Shown: positions 36,152 to 45,281 of the stretch, piece after piece
Position numbering within the stretch: the stretch's first letter is position 1
How the letters are laid out: the number at the start of each line of letters is the position of its first letter
Assembly: GCA_963377175.1 (NCBI GenBank)
Contig: CAUJNA010000511.1
Coordinates: 62,001-126,000 of the forward strand
From: Effrenium voratum
Taxonomy: Eukaryota > Sar > Dinophyceae > Suessiales > Symbiodiniaceae
DNA: 64,000 nucleotides
Reading direction: 5' to 3'
The notes under the pieces: generated by a model
What the model was told of the DNA's origin: nothing
The model's input: the letters and a program-made list of their open reading frames with translations, nothing else
Database searches by the model: none
Program-made: the position numbers and the translations under genes

Positions 36152-39100
36152 TGAGCAATTGAAATCCACAAGATGGAGACTGCCTAAAGACTTTGCCGGA
36201 CTAGGAATTTCTCCAGCCCAGCTTGACACGGCCTACTCAGAAGCTCAAATCAAGCCTTCACCAAGAGACGAGGACAATAAATGCAGACCAGAAGCACTCA
36301 TTGAATGGACGCGGAACCTCGAGAGGATCATTGACCAGACTTTCACGCAAATGCACTCTCAAGACCCGGTGACCTTCCCTTTCCCAAGGTTGCCAAAAAA
36401 TTGCAAGGGCAGATGTGTCCAAAAGAGAGCGATCTCGCTGCCTATCCCAGCCCCGTGTAGGCAGGCGCGACACAACGACTACCAGCCGCCTGGTGAAGCA
36501 GTTGCAATTCGGTCAAAACTCAAAATTAGACAAGCCCGAAGATTGAGGAGCCTGTACCAGCTTAGGCAGAAGTACGGGGAATGCCCACCTGAACCCATTG
36601 ACCAGCAGATGCAGGTTGAGTGGAAATCCGTCTTGACCGCAAAGGGATATGAGGGACCTTTTGCCGATTGGGCATTGAAGTGGCCGGAAATCCCGTACAT
36701 CACCGTGCTACCGCCACAGAGCAGTGAATTGTATGACCTTGTGCAGATTGTCGAGCATGACGCAAACACTGCTGTGACGTTCGAAATTGCGAAGCGTAAG
36801 GAGGCAGGTAAATACGCGGAAAAACTCGATGTGCGCGAGGCATACTGCCACAATAAGATACAACAAGTCAAGGGACCGCAGTTCCCGCCAGTGCGGCAGC
36901 TGACAAAATGGGAAACCCTTAAAGTTGTGCCGATGCGGATTAAGACCAAAGGGGAACTCAGATTCAAGGTAATGAATTTTGAAAACCTGAACCCATCAAG
37001 GAGCATCTACGTCAATGGGAAAGTTTGCAAACTGCTCAGTGTCAATCGGGATGTTATTTGCGTTGAACGTAATCACGAAATCAACGACGAGGGAACTACT
37101 AAAGTTCAGCAACGACACGAACTGTGCGATGATAATGACCTGCACAGAGCGTTTACACGTTACTGGACGCAATTCTGGAACAGGGATAACGCAGAGGACC
37201 CCCATGCTTGGGACGAATGGGCAAACCATATCAGTGAATTTCCCCTGCACCAGCTCATTCATAGCATCGACATGACTGACATAGGGTACTGGAAAATTAC
37301 ACGTGACGAAATGAAAAACCATTCCAGCCAGGGAATATGCGGGTGGTCGGTGCCTGACCTTAAACTCTTGAGTGACGGCATTGTGAAAGACCTGGTATCA
37401 ATCCTAACCAGCTATGACGATGGATGGCCGGCTTGGATTATGACCTCTAGAGTCACGATGCTTGCGAAGAGGGAAAATTGCATTGAAGAAAACCACACAC
37501 GCCCAATCACAGTGACTTCATTGTTGTGGAGATGGTGGGCATCCACCCTTGCCAGACAGGTGCTCGCAAAGTGGGCAACTACACTCCCGCCATCCGTGCT
37601 AGGAGGGGTACCTAATAGCTCGGTGCATGACGTTGCCATGCAAACTCACATTGCCATTGAACAGGCCCACGCCAGTGGGACACCGGTCGCAGGGTTCACA
37701 CTCGACATTGTGAAGTGTTTCAATTGCATCCCTAGACATCCGACAAGGATGTTACTCCGGCGACTTGGAATCCCTGAAACAATTGTTCAAACATGGTATG
37801 GTAGCTTGCAACGCTTAACACGGGTCATAGATGTTGGAGGAAACCTGTCGAACCCCATCACTGCAACGACAGGGTTACCTGAAGGGTGCCCAATTTCGGT
37901 ATTGGGAATGGCTGCAATTGCATGGGCCTTCGCAATTAGTGTTCAACAAAATCAGGTACAGGTGCTAACCTTCTACGACAACTGGTCATGGATCTCTTCA
38001 GCAATGGGAACGCACCAGGAGACGCTAGAAAGGACAATCAAATTCTGTAACCTTCTCCGGCTCGAAATTGATTTTAAAAAATCGTGGGCTTGGGGAACAA
38101 CAAAGGAGACCAGAAGGGAATGGAATGACATCCTGAAAAGGTGCTTGGAAGACGCAAACGCCGTACCGGTTGTACTCCAAGCGACCGATTTAGGCATTGT
38201 CAGCCATTTCGCAAAAACGCACGGGCTACTAAAGAGCGGGGAACGCATTGAAAGCGGCGTAAGAAGGTTAGGAAACCTTGCTCATGTGAGAAGCACGATT
38301 GACGTTGCAGGACACTTGGTGCAAACAGTGATTTGGCCACATGCCCTTTTTGGAGCTGAATTCATACCACTTGGGTTCGAACACTTTGAGCGCCTCCGCA
38401 CTAAACTCACTGAAGTTTTGATGCGACGCCCCAAAAGTGGAGCCTCGCCCTGGATAGCATGCAATGTGCTGGTCACCGAGTTGCAAGATCCTGAGGAGTA
38501 CTACCACAATCAAGTACTAAGGAACGCAAGAAGGTACCTGTGCCGGGCTCAGACAAGGGAAATCCGTGCATTCAATGACGCCTTGCATGATCATGAGGGA
38601 CGCTTTGCAAAAATCCATGGACCAATTGGAACGCTCAAACGCACACTCAACCGACTGGGATGGACGACAACGCAGCAAGGCGACATTTACACAGACAGAC
38701 TTGTGAAAATTGGCATAACAACCACGCCGTGGCCGTTAATCAGAAAGCTAATGCACAAATCGTGGATTAAAATTGCCACCCAGAGGGCAGCACACCGAAA
38801 GGAAACTGCCGGAGATCTCAACTTCAATAGGGCATTGACCGCCGGCGTGATCGCTAAGTTGCCTGCCGAAATCCAGCACACTGCGTGTCTCCAAATTGCT
38901 GGAGGGTATCAATCAGAAACCCGGAAGGCAAAATGGATTCCCGACCATGAGGGATTGTGCCCCTTGTGTGGACAGAATGCACCATTCAGGCATATCCTGT
39001 TCCAGTGCGAGACGATGAGTGCAATATATGAAGCAGAAGGAAAATCTAACCTGCCGTACGACCCAGATGATCCGATCTGGAGGGTGCCTATTATCCGTGA

Positions 39101-40499
39101 GAGTGAGCTCGTGCCGGCAAAAGAGCTAATCCAGTTTGGAACCGCAGATAAATCTGCAATCGAGGTACCAACCGAGATAGGACCGGAGAGCATAAGTTTC
39201 TTCACTGATGGATCAGGAGACTTCCAAACGGACCCAGATGCGAGACTCTCGGCATGGAGCATTGTAATGTGCCGGGGAAGCCAGGAGCAGTGTGCAACTT
39301 ACTTTGGCCAGATGCGTGCAGATCGGAAAATTCCACCGTGTTTCCAAGTCGTTGCTACTTCACAGACCAGTGGAGAACAAAGTGTCCCTAGGGCCGAACT
39401 CGAAGCGGTAGTAAACGCTTTAGAAGCCTACCCAGCGGCGACAGTCTACACTGACTGTGAGAGTGTAGTTAAGATTTGGAAAACTGCAACAAAGGGAGGG
39501 CTGAATCGCAATGGTGCTAATGAAGATCTTGTAAGACGCCTCTCCGATGTTGTGCAATGCCCTGGCCAACGAGTCGTGAAGGTCAAGGCGCACGTTGATC
39601 CCTTTGATTGTGCAGATGACTGGACTGCATTCACGCAGCTTGGAAACCAAATTGCAGATGAGGCTGCTAAAGCTGCTTTGCGTGCAATACCCGGCGACCT
39701 GACCGGCGCAGCAAGGAAAATCTATATTGCTAACAAAGCAAATAAGGCTAAACTTGCTTCCGCCCTAGGGTATGCATCACGGGTTGCAATCAAGTACTTG
39801 CAGATGTGCCAAACCAAGGCGGATGAGGAAGCTGGGGCCGAGACTCACCAGGAGCCCGCTCAAAAGCTGCTTCATTGGAACCCGCCTTTAGCTCAGACCC
39901 TTGATTTTGAAGTGCCAGCAGCAAATCTTGAAAGCTACGCCTGGGGAACTGCATTCGCCCTCTCAGCCTGTAAGTGGTTAAAAACGCTTAAATGGCCAAC
40001 CGTCAAATGTGACGGCGACCCTGGGATAACTATTCTCGAACTCTTAATCAATTGGCTAATTTGCTCTGGGATGGAACAGCCAATGGTAGTCCCGCATGAC
40101 AAAAAGGGACCGCATGCAATCCAGACTAGCCAGCAAAACCCTGCAATCGCACTTGTGCCATACCCATGGCCAAAGCGAACAGTGGCCTTTGACCTTGCGC
40201 TCCGTCAGCTGCAAAAAAGTGCAGTAGGAAAAATATTGCCATGGGATCTCAAAGCGGAAGTAAAGTGCTTGATCAAGCTGGGATCCAAAAGAACTCTGAG
40301 AGGGTTTGTGCGAAGACCAATCTTGACCTACCCCAATGAAACATTGAAGTGCATCCAGCTAGGATACGCGAATGGGGGTGAGTTTAAGCTGCATCACCAA
40401 TCTGAAGTGATCAAAGACCGGGTGCACACGTGTTATGTCCCAATGACACCCGAAGAAGCAGCAGAAGAGCCATTTCACAGGTTCAAATGGCACCGATAG
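36084..40499 (+). CDS. reverse transcriptase-RNase H (LINE ORF F)
   Basis: 1471 residues. RT: HTRPITVTSLLWRWWASTLA (motif 1-2), FTLDIVKCFNCIPRHPTRML (motif A, Asp), TTGLPEGCPISVLGMAAIAW (motif B) and LTFYDNWSWIS at the motif C position. That gives Tyr-Asp-Asn in place of the usual x-Asp-Asp. A zinc knuckle follows (CPLCGQNAPFRHILFQC). RNase HI: FFTDGSG, PRAELEAVVNAL, VYTDCESV and QIADEAAKAA (D-E-D-D set complete). The last 350 residues are uncharacterised. The RNase H looks intact; the RT motif C is unusual. Confidence 0.75.
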   Translation: MSGSIRKKQFLCTGRQAFFQLPSEQLKSTRWRLPKDFAGLGISPAQLDTAYSEAQIKPSPRDEDNKCRPEALIEWTRNLERIIDQTFTQMHSQDPVTFPFPRLPKNCKGRCVQKRAISLPIPAPCRQARHNDYQPPGEAVAIRSKLKIRQARRLRSLYQLRQKYGECPPEPIDQQMQVEWKSVLTAKGYEGPFADWALKWPEIPYITVLPPQSSELYDLVQIVEHDANTAVTFEIAKRKEAGKYAEKLDVREAYCHNKIQQVKGPQFPPVRQLTKWETLKVVPMRIKTKGELRFKVMNFENLNPSRSIYVNGKVCKLLSVNRDVICVERNHEINDEGTTKVQQRHELCDDNDLHRAFTRYWTQFWNRDNAEDPHAWDEWANHISEFPLHQLIHSIDMTDIGYWKITRDEMKNHSSQGICGWSVPDLKLLSDGIVKDLVSILTSYDDGWPAWIMTSRVTMLAKRENCIEENHTRPITVTSLLWRWWASTLARQVLAKWATTLPPSVLGGVPNSSVHDVAMQTHIAIEQAHASGTPVAGFTLDIVKCFNCIPRHPTRMLLRRLGIPETIVQTWYGSLQRLTRVIDVGGNLSNPITATTGLPEGCPISVLGMAAIAWAFAISVQQNQVQVLTFYDNWSWISSAMGTHQETLERTIKFCNLLRLEIDFKKSWAWGTTKETRREWNDILKRCLEDANAVPVVLQATDLGIVSHFAKTHGLLKSGERIESGVRRLGNLAHVRSTIDVAGHLVQTVIWPHALFGAEFIPLGFEHFERLRTKLTEVLMRRPKSGASPWIACNVLVTELQDPEEYYHNQVLRNARRYLCRAQTREIRAFNDALHDHEGRFAKIHGPIGTLKRTLNRLGWTTTQQGDIYTDRLVKIGITTTPWPLIRKLMHKSWIKIATQRAAHRKETAGDLNFNRALTAGVIAKLPAEIQHTACLQIAGGYQSETRKAKWIPDHEGLCPLCGQNAPFRHILFQCETMSAIYEAEGKSNLPYDPDDPIWRVPIIRESELVPAKELIQFGTADKSAIEVPTEIGPESISFFTDGSGDFQTDPDARLSAWSIVMCRGSQEQCATYFGQMRADRKIPPCFQVVATSQTSGEQSVPRAELEAVVNALEAYPAATVYTDCESVVKIWKTATKGGLNRNGANEDLVRRLSDVVQCPGQRVVKVKAHVDPFDCADDWTAFTQLGNQIADEAAKAALRAIPGDLTGAARKIYIANKANKAKLASALGYASRVAIKYLQMCQTKADEEAGAETHQEPAQKLLHWNPPLAQTLDFEVPAANLESYAWGTAFALSACKWLKTLKWPTVKCDGDPGITILELLINWLICSGMEQPMVVPHDKKGPHAIQTSQQNPAIALVPYPWPKRTVAFDLALRQLQKSAVGKILPWDLKAEVKCLIKLGSKRTLRGFVRRPILTYPNETLKCIQLGYANGGEFKLHHQSEVIKDRVHTCYVPMTPEEAAEEPFHRFKWHR

Positions 40500-40778
40500 G
40501 GGTTCTTCCCAATCGCACTTGAGGCATTTCAGGATTAAATTCCTGACTAATTTAAGTGTACCCGAACCCAACGGTTTCGTTGAGTCATTCTTTGCCGGGT
40601 GGCAACTAGTGAAGGATATGGCCTTTACCTCTGCGAAATTGCTGGAGAAGAAGCGTCGAAAGCAACTAGGAACTTGGGAGACGGTTGTGAACCGATCCCA
40701 AACTGTCCTTTCATTTTTACTTCCAAGATTTGTGCAAACCGCGCCGGTGAATGCAGTTGTGCAGGAAAATGAAGGTGC

Positions 40779-41115
40779 TTTGTACATAGCTTGGATGCAC
40801 CTAAACCTCAACAGAACTCGAAGTGCCGTGTACATAGCTTGGTGGCACCTTATGGAAATACCCTAGGAAAAATGTATTGCGGACCAGGCTGGCTGGCCCC
40901 TGCAATCGCTCCACAAGCTTACCGAACTTGCAGTGAAAATGGCTTCTCGAACTGATGTGTGGGGAACTGGTGCAAATCCTAACGGTCCCTCTCTGGACGC
41001 GTGGGAAAAATGGAGCACGCATTTACGCAGTGCAAAACAGGTGCTTGTACATAGCTGAGTTGCACCTAATGGATCAAGGAACACGTGATGTGCCTGGAAG
41101 ATAGCTTGATGGCAC
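40779..41115 (+). repeat. short structured repeats in the LINE 3' tail
   Basis: Three to four copies of a ~28-nt unit with TGTACATAGCTTGG between GGTGC and GCACC (near 40779, 40828, 41040 and a weaker one at 41090). Each can fold as a small hairpin, a likely recognition element for target-primed reverse transcription. The rest of 40500-41478 shows no gene. Confidence 0.5.
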
Positions 41116-41478
41116 GAGGAGGCCAATTGATGGCCACTGCAAATGAAATGAATGCTATATCTCCTTCTAAAGTGATTGGAGTGTAAGGCATGAAATTGAA
41201 AATGGGTGGTATCCCGTAGGGAAAAAACTCTTGGACATGGCCCGGTGCCCATGCACCACACTTGAAAGCCGGCTTAACCGCAGTCTTTTGTGGCGCCACG
41301 CCACTGCAGGAAATACCCCTCAGATGTATCCGTGCCAGTCCTTGGCTAGTTTCGTCTCACCTTTTTCTTTCACTTTTTGCTCTCTCCGCAATAGTCGGAG
41401 AGAGAATCTGGCGGGCTGGACCCAAACTGACTGTCGTCTCCTGCTCGCGAGCTGGGAGGGGGCAGGGCCGAAAGCGTG

Positions 41479-42073
41479 TGCGAAACCACCGGAGCATCTG
41501 CGGCTCGTTGCGAGGCTCTATGGACATCATGCTTTTTACACTAGGACGCTTGCGCCCGCCGTCAGCCGGTCGTACGCCGACTGCCTCTCCAGCATGCGCA
41601 TGGCGCGCTCGCTTGGCCGAGGCGCTTCTTCGGGCTCGGGCCGTACCTCCCTGTGCACCTCGGGCCGTGCCTCGGCCTCTGGGTGCTGCCTTGGGCTTGG
41701 GAGCTGGCGCGGCAACTGCCTTGGGCGCAGTCTTGGGTGCTGCCTTGGGCGCTGCCTTGGCCACGGGTGCTGCCTTGGGTGCTGCCTTGGACACGGGCGC
41801 TGCCTTGGCTGCTGCCTTGGGTGCTGCCTTGGGCGCTGCCTTGGGCGCTGCCTTTGGCTTGGGTGGGGGGAGCGCGCTTGCCTTGGGCTTTGGCTCTGTG
41901 GGAAATCTCACCCTCTTGGGCCGGAAGGGGGAGTCTATCTTGTGCGCAGGCTCCGTGGGCAGGTCGGGGATTATCTTCTTGCTCTTCGGCAGGGGCAGCT
42001 CTGGCGGCTTGGGCCTGTTCTTACTACCCGGAGGTCTGCCTCTAGGCCTTGGCGCCGGTTGCGCTTGCTTCAT
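41479..42073 (-). pseudogene. AT-hook protein, N-terminal part (PLV-G), interrupted by the LINE
   Basis: From the ATG at 42073: MKQAQPAPRPRGRPPGSKNR, with the RGRP core of an AT-hook. A Pro/Lys/Ala region contains about ten APK-A repeats (residues 70-125) like histone H1 tails. It then runs PSVKSMMSIEPRNEPQMLRWFR, at which point the LINE enters (41495). The protein continues at 29163. A second AT-hook start (KRRGRPPGSKNKPKQ) is at about 51560-51610. Likely a viral DNA-condensing protein (inference). Confidence 0.65.
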
Positions 42074-42086
42074 CGCTTTTTTTTAA

Positions 42087-42102
42087 TAGAAAATATTTTT
42101 TT
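42087..42102 (-). promoter_or_regulatory. TCTA late-type promoter in the GC-rich PLV
   Basis: The plus-strand 16-mer tagaaaatattttttt stands out in GC-rich DNA, 13 nt upstream of the ATG at 42073. It is identical in sequence and spacing to that of the PLV-A integrase. Confidence 0.5.
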
Positions 42103-42123
42103 AAAAGACCTTCGGGGGATTAG

Positions 42124-42857
42124 ACGTGATCCAAAAACAGCACGAAGGACAACGACAAGCCCCGCAGTCGGACGACTTGCCCTCCCAGGTCTGTCAGCCG
42201 GAAGCGCAGGTGTCTCAGGGTGATGGGGCCCCTAACGGCCATGAAGTGCCCGTCATCCGAACCGGTCTCCACTATGGTGCCCACGCCGCTCTTCAGCGTT
42301 ATCTTGGACAGGATGTCGTCCCCCAGATTGCCCAACACGCGGCTGGCGTTGGCCAGCTGGGGGCAGCGCAGGTAGACCTCGTTGTAGCCACTGCCACCTA
42401 TAGCGAGACCACGAACAGCCTGAGCGTAGCCTACGACGGCAACCGGCTCATTCTGAACGATCTGGAGCTGCAGCAGCAGTTCCCAGACGCCGTGGACTAC
42501 CCCACCTCACCGGACGCTCTGAGCAAGCCCTTCAGCATCGACCACATGCTAGGCCCCAGCTTCGTCTCCGGCGGGCAGCAGGTCTTCGAGTTCGTACGCA
42601 TGAATTGCGAAGTTGGAGCTGATCCAGGCGGCCAGCCGGGAGCCCGTGTAGGCGCCCTCGGGCAACAACGCCCAATTCAGCGTGCCAAGCGCGGCGTCCA
42701 CCCAGCACAAGTCTGTCGACAAAAAGCTGTCGGCCAGGCGGATCTTGTAGACGGCCAGCCGGGCGTCGCTCTGCAGGTGCAGGGACTCCCAGGTCTACCT
42801 CGAAGTCGCTGTCCGAGCCGGCTACCCTCTTGCGGCTGTCCACGTAGATCGTGGTCA
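42124..42857 (-). pseudogene. penton-like protein with inverted middle segment (PLV-G copy 2)
   Basis: Minus strand 42857-42606 encodes TTIYVDSRKRVAGSDSDFEV and onward (start Met changed to Leu, 2-nt deletion near 42790). Plus strand 42389-42605 encodes TATYSETTNSLSVAYDGNRL to FEFVRM. Minus strand 42385-42124 encodes YNEVYLRCPQLANASRVLGN to the C-terminus. The breakpoints sit between residues that are adjacent at 27220-27240, so a 217-bp block has been inverted. Confidence 0.65.
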
Positions 42858-42869
42858 GAGCCGCTGAAG

Positions 42870-43300
42870 GACCGTCTTGCGAGCACCACCGCGGCGGGCA
42901 TGAAGAAGGTGTTCCAAGCCCTGGGGGTGCCGGCCAACGTGTACTCCACGACGGCTCCGAGTTCAAGAGGGAGTTCAAGGAGCTGATGGATTTCTGGGAC
43001 ATCGAGAAGCAGGTGACCAGGGGCCACGCCTGCTTTGCGGAGCGCACCATCCGCACCATCAAGGAGGCCATGTTGCGCCGCATAGCAGCCGGAGCGGGCC
43101 GGCGGGGCAGTGGCACCTCATGCTGGCTGACATCTTGAGCCAAATCAACGGAAGGAAGCACGCTACCACGCAGGTGGCGCCGAACCTCGCCTACTCTGAC
43201 CCCGAAATGAAAGCAGGGGCTCCTACGGGTTAACGAGATAGCCTGGAGCGAAAAGGTATACAGGGTAGCGTCCGGGAGATGGGGGAGGTTTGGCTTGGAG
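42870..43300 (+). pseudogene. integrase C-terminal half (PLV-G)
   Basis: Plus strand: AGMKKVFQALGVPANVY, SDDGSEFKREFKELMDFWDI (second Asp; one-base shift), FAERTIRTIKEAMLRR (catalytic Glu) and, after another shift, LADILSQINGRKHATTQVAP. This matches the PLV-A integrase from residue 125 to about 215. The N-terminal half is at 27448-27737, on the other side of the LINE and on the opposite strand. Confidence 0.6.
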
Positions 43301-43438
43301 GGGTGGCCGGAAAAGGTGGTGCATAGGGATCTCCGAAAAGTCCCCGAAAACTCAGCTCCCGAACCGCGGGGGCTGGAGGTGCAGTCCCGCCAGAGGAGGC
43401 TACAGGCTCCCACCTCCTTTTTCATGCTCTCTGCGCCT

Positions 43439-43711
43439 CTACGTCTCTACAGCAGACAGCTCCGCCTGCCACTCACTGATGAGCTCCTCAGCGTCGGGTT
43501 GGGGGCTTCTCGGCGAGCCCTCGTCGTCATCGCCCCACCGAGCGCGCCATGTGATACCAGCCTTAAACCAGCGCAGGGCAAGCTCGCGTACGCGCGTAGC
43601 CGGGGTGCGAAGAGCCGTGAAGATTTGACCCGCCTCTTCCGCGAGCCGCCAAGGAAGTCTCTTGAGCAGCTGCGGCGGGTTTTTTTGAGACCGTTCGAGC
43701 ATTTGGACCAT
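43439..43711 (-). CDS. hypothetical protein, 90 aa (PLV-G)
   Basis: NPPQLLKRLPWRLAEEAGQI and a Trp/Arg-rich helix with an acidic C-terminus (DDDEGSP...EEL). The DNA encoding PPQLLK (43662-43678) is the same 17 nt that precede the start codon of the 21779 and 20933 copies. A one-base loss there removes the ATG, so this frame may be an accidental read-through of an untranslated leader. Confidence 0.3.
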   Translation of the reverse strand: MVQMLERSQKNPPQLLKRLPWRLAEEAGQIFTALRTPATRVRELALRWFKAGITWRARWGDDDEGSPRSPQPDAEELISEWQAELSAVET

Positions 43712-43739
43712 TCAAGCATTTGGCGGGCTTTTTTCTCTG

Positions 43740-43990
43740 CGCGAGTCCAAGCTCATCAGAGCGTTCGCCTGCGAAGATTTCTGTTCTCTTCCCTGAGGAT
43801 CTCGACGCGGCGCTCTAGCGCCTCACGGCGGCAAGTCTCGCGGTTGACCCGCCTCTCAAGCAGAGCAACCCGCTCCCACACCATCCGCAGTTCCGCTAGA
43901 TCTCGCTCGCTGCGATCGTGCTGCGCTCCAGCATCCCGCGGAGAATCCCACTGCGCGCAGCTTCGACGAGGAGATCCTCTGTGACTCTGC
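43740..43990 (-). pseudogene. coiled-coil protein fragment (PLV-G)
   Basis: Minus-strand frames give charged heptads (VALLERRVNRETCRREALER and EILREENRN), similar in composition and position to the C-terminal coiled coil of the 21360-21779 gene. Broken by stops. Confidence 0.35.
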
Positions 43991-44028
43991 CCAGTCCCAG
44001 CCGAACTCCCGGCAACTCTCGCAGCTCA

Positions 44029-44094
44029 GGACGCCAGAGCCGCCTGCCTCCGCCGAGCTACGACCAGCTGGCCCGAGACATCGAGGCGGTCTAG
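44029..44094 (+). pseudogene. C-terminal tail of the minor virion protein (PLV-G)
   Basis: RLPPPSYDQLARDIEAV and stop, matching the end of the protein at 50697 (RSLPPPSFDQLARDIEA). As there, a capsid gene start follows within about 80 nt. Confidence 0.6.
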
Positions 44095-44150
44095 ACTCTC
44101 CTTTGCCGTACGAGCGAAAATGAGTGTTGCGCTACATGTAAAGAAGCATG

Positions 44151-45281
44151 GAGGTTGTCACGGCCGGAGCACAGGATGAGTTGGCAGAGCCTGGACTACA
44201 AGCTGAAAACCAGCAACACCAGCTACGTGACCGCGCGGCACGACGTGCAGTATTTCCCAGCTTGCTGAGCTCCTTCTTCCGCTGACCAGCGGCACCTCGT
44301 TCATCGACCCCAGTCTATCAAGATCGCCTTCAGAGTCAGAAACACGGACGCCACCAACCCGCTGGCGCCTGCCACTCCGACCCCGCCTGTTTCATCCAGA
44401 AATTAGGTCTTCGCCAACGGCCAGCGCTGCGACGACATTAACCACTACGGCCGCACCGTGGCCGTGCATGACCTGCTGAAGGGCCGCGAGCACAACCAGA
44501 ACAAGGCCGTGGAGGCTTCGACGAGGCATCCTGCGCTGCGGCAAGATGCTGCCGCCGCAGCTGAACCTGGTGATAGAGATCGAGTTTGCGGACGCCACGC
44601 TGCGCTGTGGTCTCCGTGCCGTCGCTCCACCTCGCGGTGCCCGTCAGGTTCTTCCACTTCGTTCCTGCAAAGTCGTTTGACGCGAAGCCCAGCCTCAGGT
44701 CCTCGTTCATGTCCGGGCGCTTGTACTGCTTGGCCTCCACGGAGTCGAACAGCTGCTGGAGCTCTGCCACGTCGGCCTCGGCCATCTCCGTCTTCACCCT
44801 GCTGTCCGGCAAATTCCTGAAGCTCGTGTTGCAGGAGACTGTCTTCCTGCCTGGCGGGGCCACGTCCTGCCCCGAGTTGGCCCAGGTGGATCTTAGAGCC
44901 CGCGTCGTTGTCCCAGAAGGTCACGAACGCTCCCATGAGTTTCGTGAAGGCGCGCGCCACGGTGACGCTGTGCTCCGCCACGCCGGAGGCACCGTGGCTG
45001 CTGCGTGTGCACCGTGGGGTAGCTGAACACAAGCGACCTTCCTGAGAGGAGCACGCGGTTGAAGGACTCTGCCAGCCCTGTGAGGCCAGAACTCGGACGT
45101 TCTGGATCTCGAAGTCGGTGCTTAACGTGGCTTCCGCCGGGTGGCCCCGGCGTTCTGGAGTCGCAGATGCAGCTGGGCAGCCTGCAGTACCTGCGCAACC
45201 CTCACTTCCTCTCGGTCCTTGCGGGGACCTACGACGACACGGTGCGCAACATCGACATCGACCGCGCTGGCTACCTGAGTA
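44151..45281 (+). pseudogene. major capsid protein, scrambled (PLV-G copy 2)
   Basis: Plus strand 44151-44610 holds the N-terminal part (MEVVTAGAQDEL; NTDATNPLAPATP; CDDINHYGRTVAVHDLLKGR; GILRCGKMLPPQLNLVIEIE), with several frameshifts. Minus strand 45130-44870 holds the middle (FEIQNV..., FNRVLLSGRSLVFSYPTVHT, FVTFWDNDAGSKIHL). Plus strand 45148-45281 holds QMQLGSLQYLRNP and AGTYDDTVRNIDIDR. Orientation therefore switches twice within one gene relative to the intact order at 49436-50619. The last part runs directly into the long intergenic repeat. Confidence 0.55.
44612..44868 (-). pseudogene. unassigned fragment inside the scrambled capsid region (PLV-G)
   Basis: An open 85-residue frame (MAPPGRKTVSCNTSFRNLPD ... 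ELQQLFDSVEAKQYKRPDMN) without a counterpart elsewhere in the window. It may be a capsid-domain segment absent from the other copies or a piece of another gene. Confidence 0.3.

Larger units (their letters stand above)
29164..41478 (+). mobile_element. LINE-type retrotransposon with DNA methyltransferase
   Basis: 12.3 kb bounded by a perfect 17-bp target-site duplication that falls inside one reading frame of the AT-hook gene. It carries a chain of overlapping plus-strand ORFs: C5-methyltransferase, two proteins of unknown function, an endonuclease and RT-RNase H. A 3' tail follows with short structured repeats. Near-intact ORFs and a perfect duplication suggest a fairly recent insertion. Confidence 0.85.

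Noticed and set aside
41357..41478. Last 40 residues of the 42073 ORF as the true C-terminus of the AT-hook protein.
   Set aside because: This part lies inside the LINE; the real C-terminus is at 28908-29163, beyond the 17-bp duplication.
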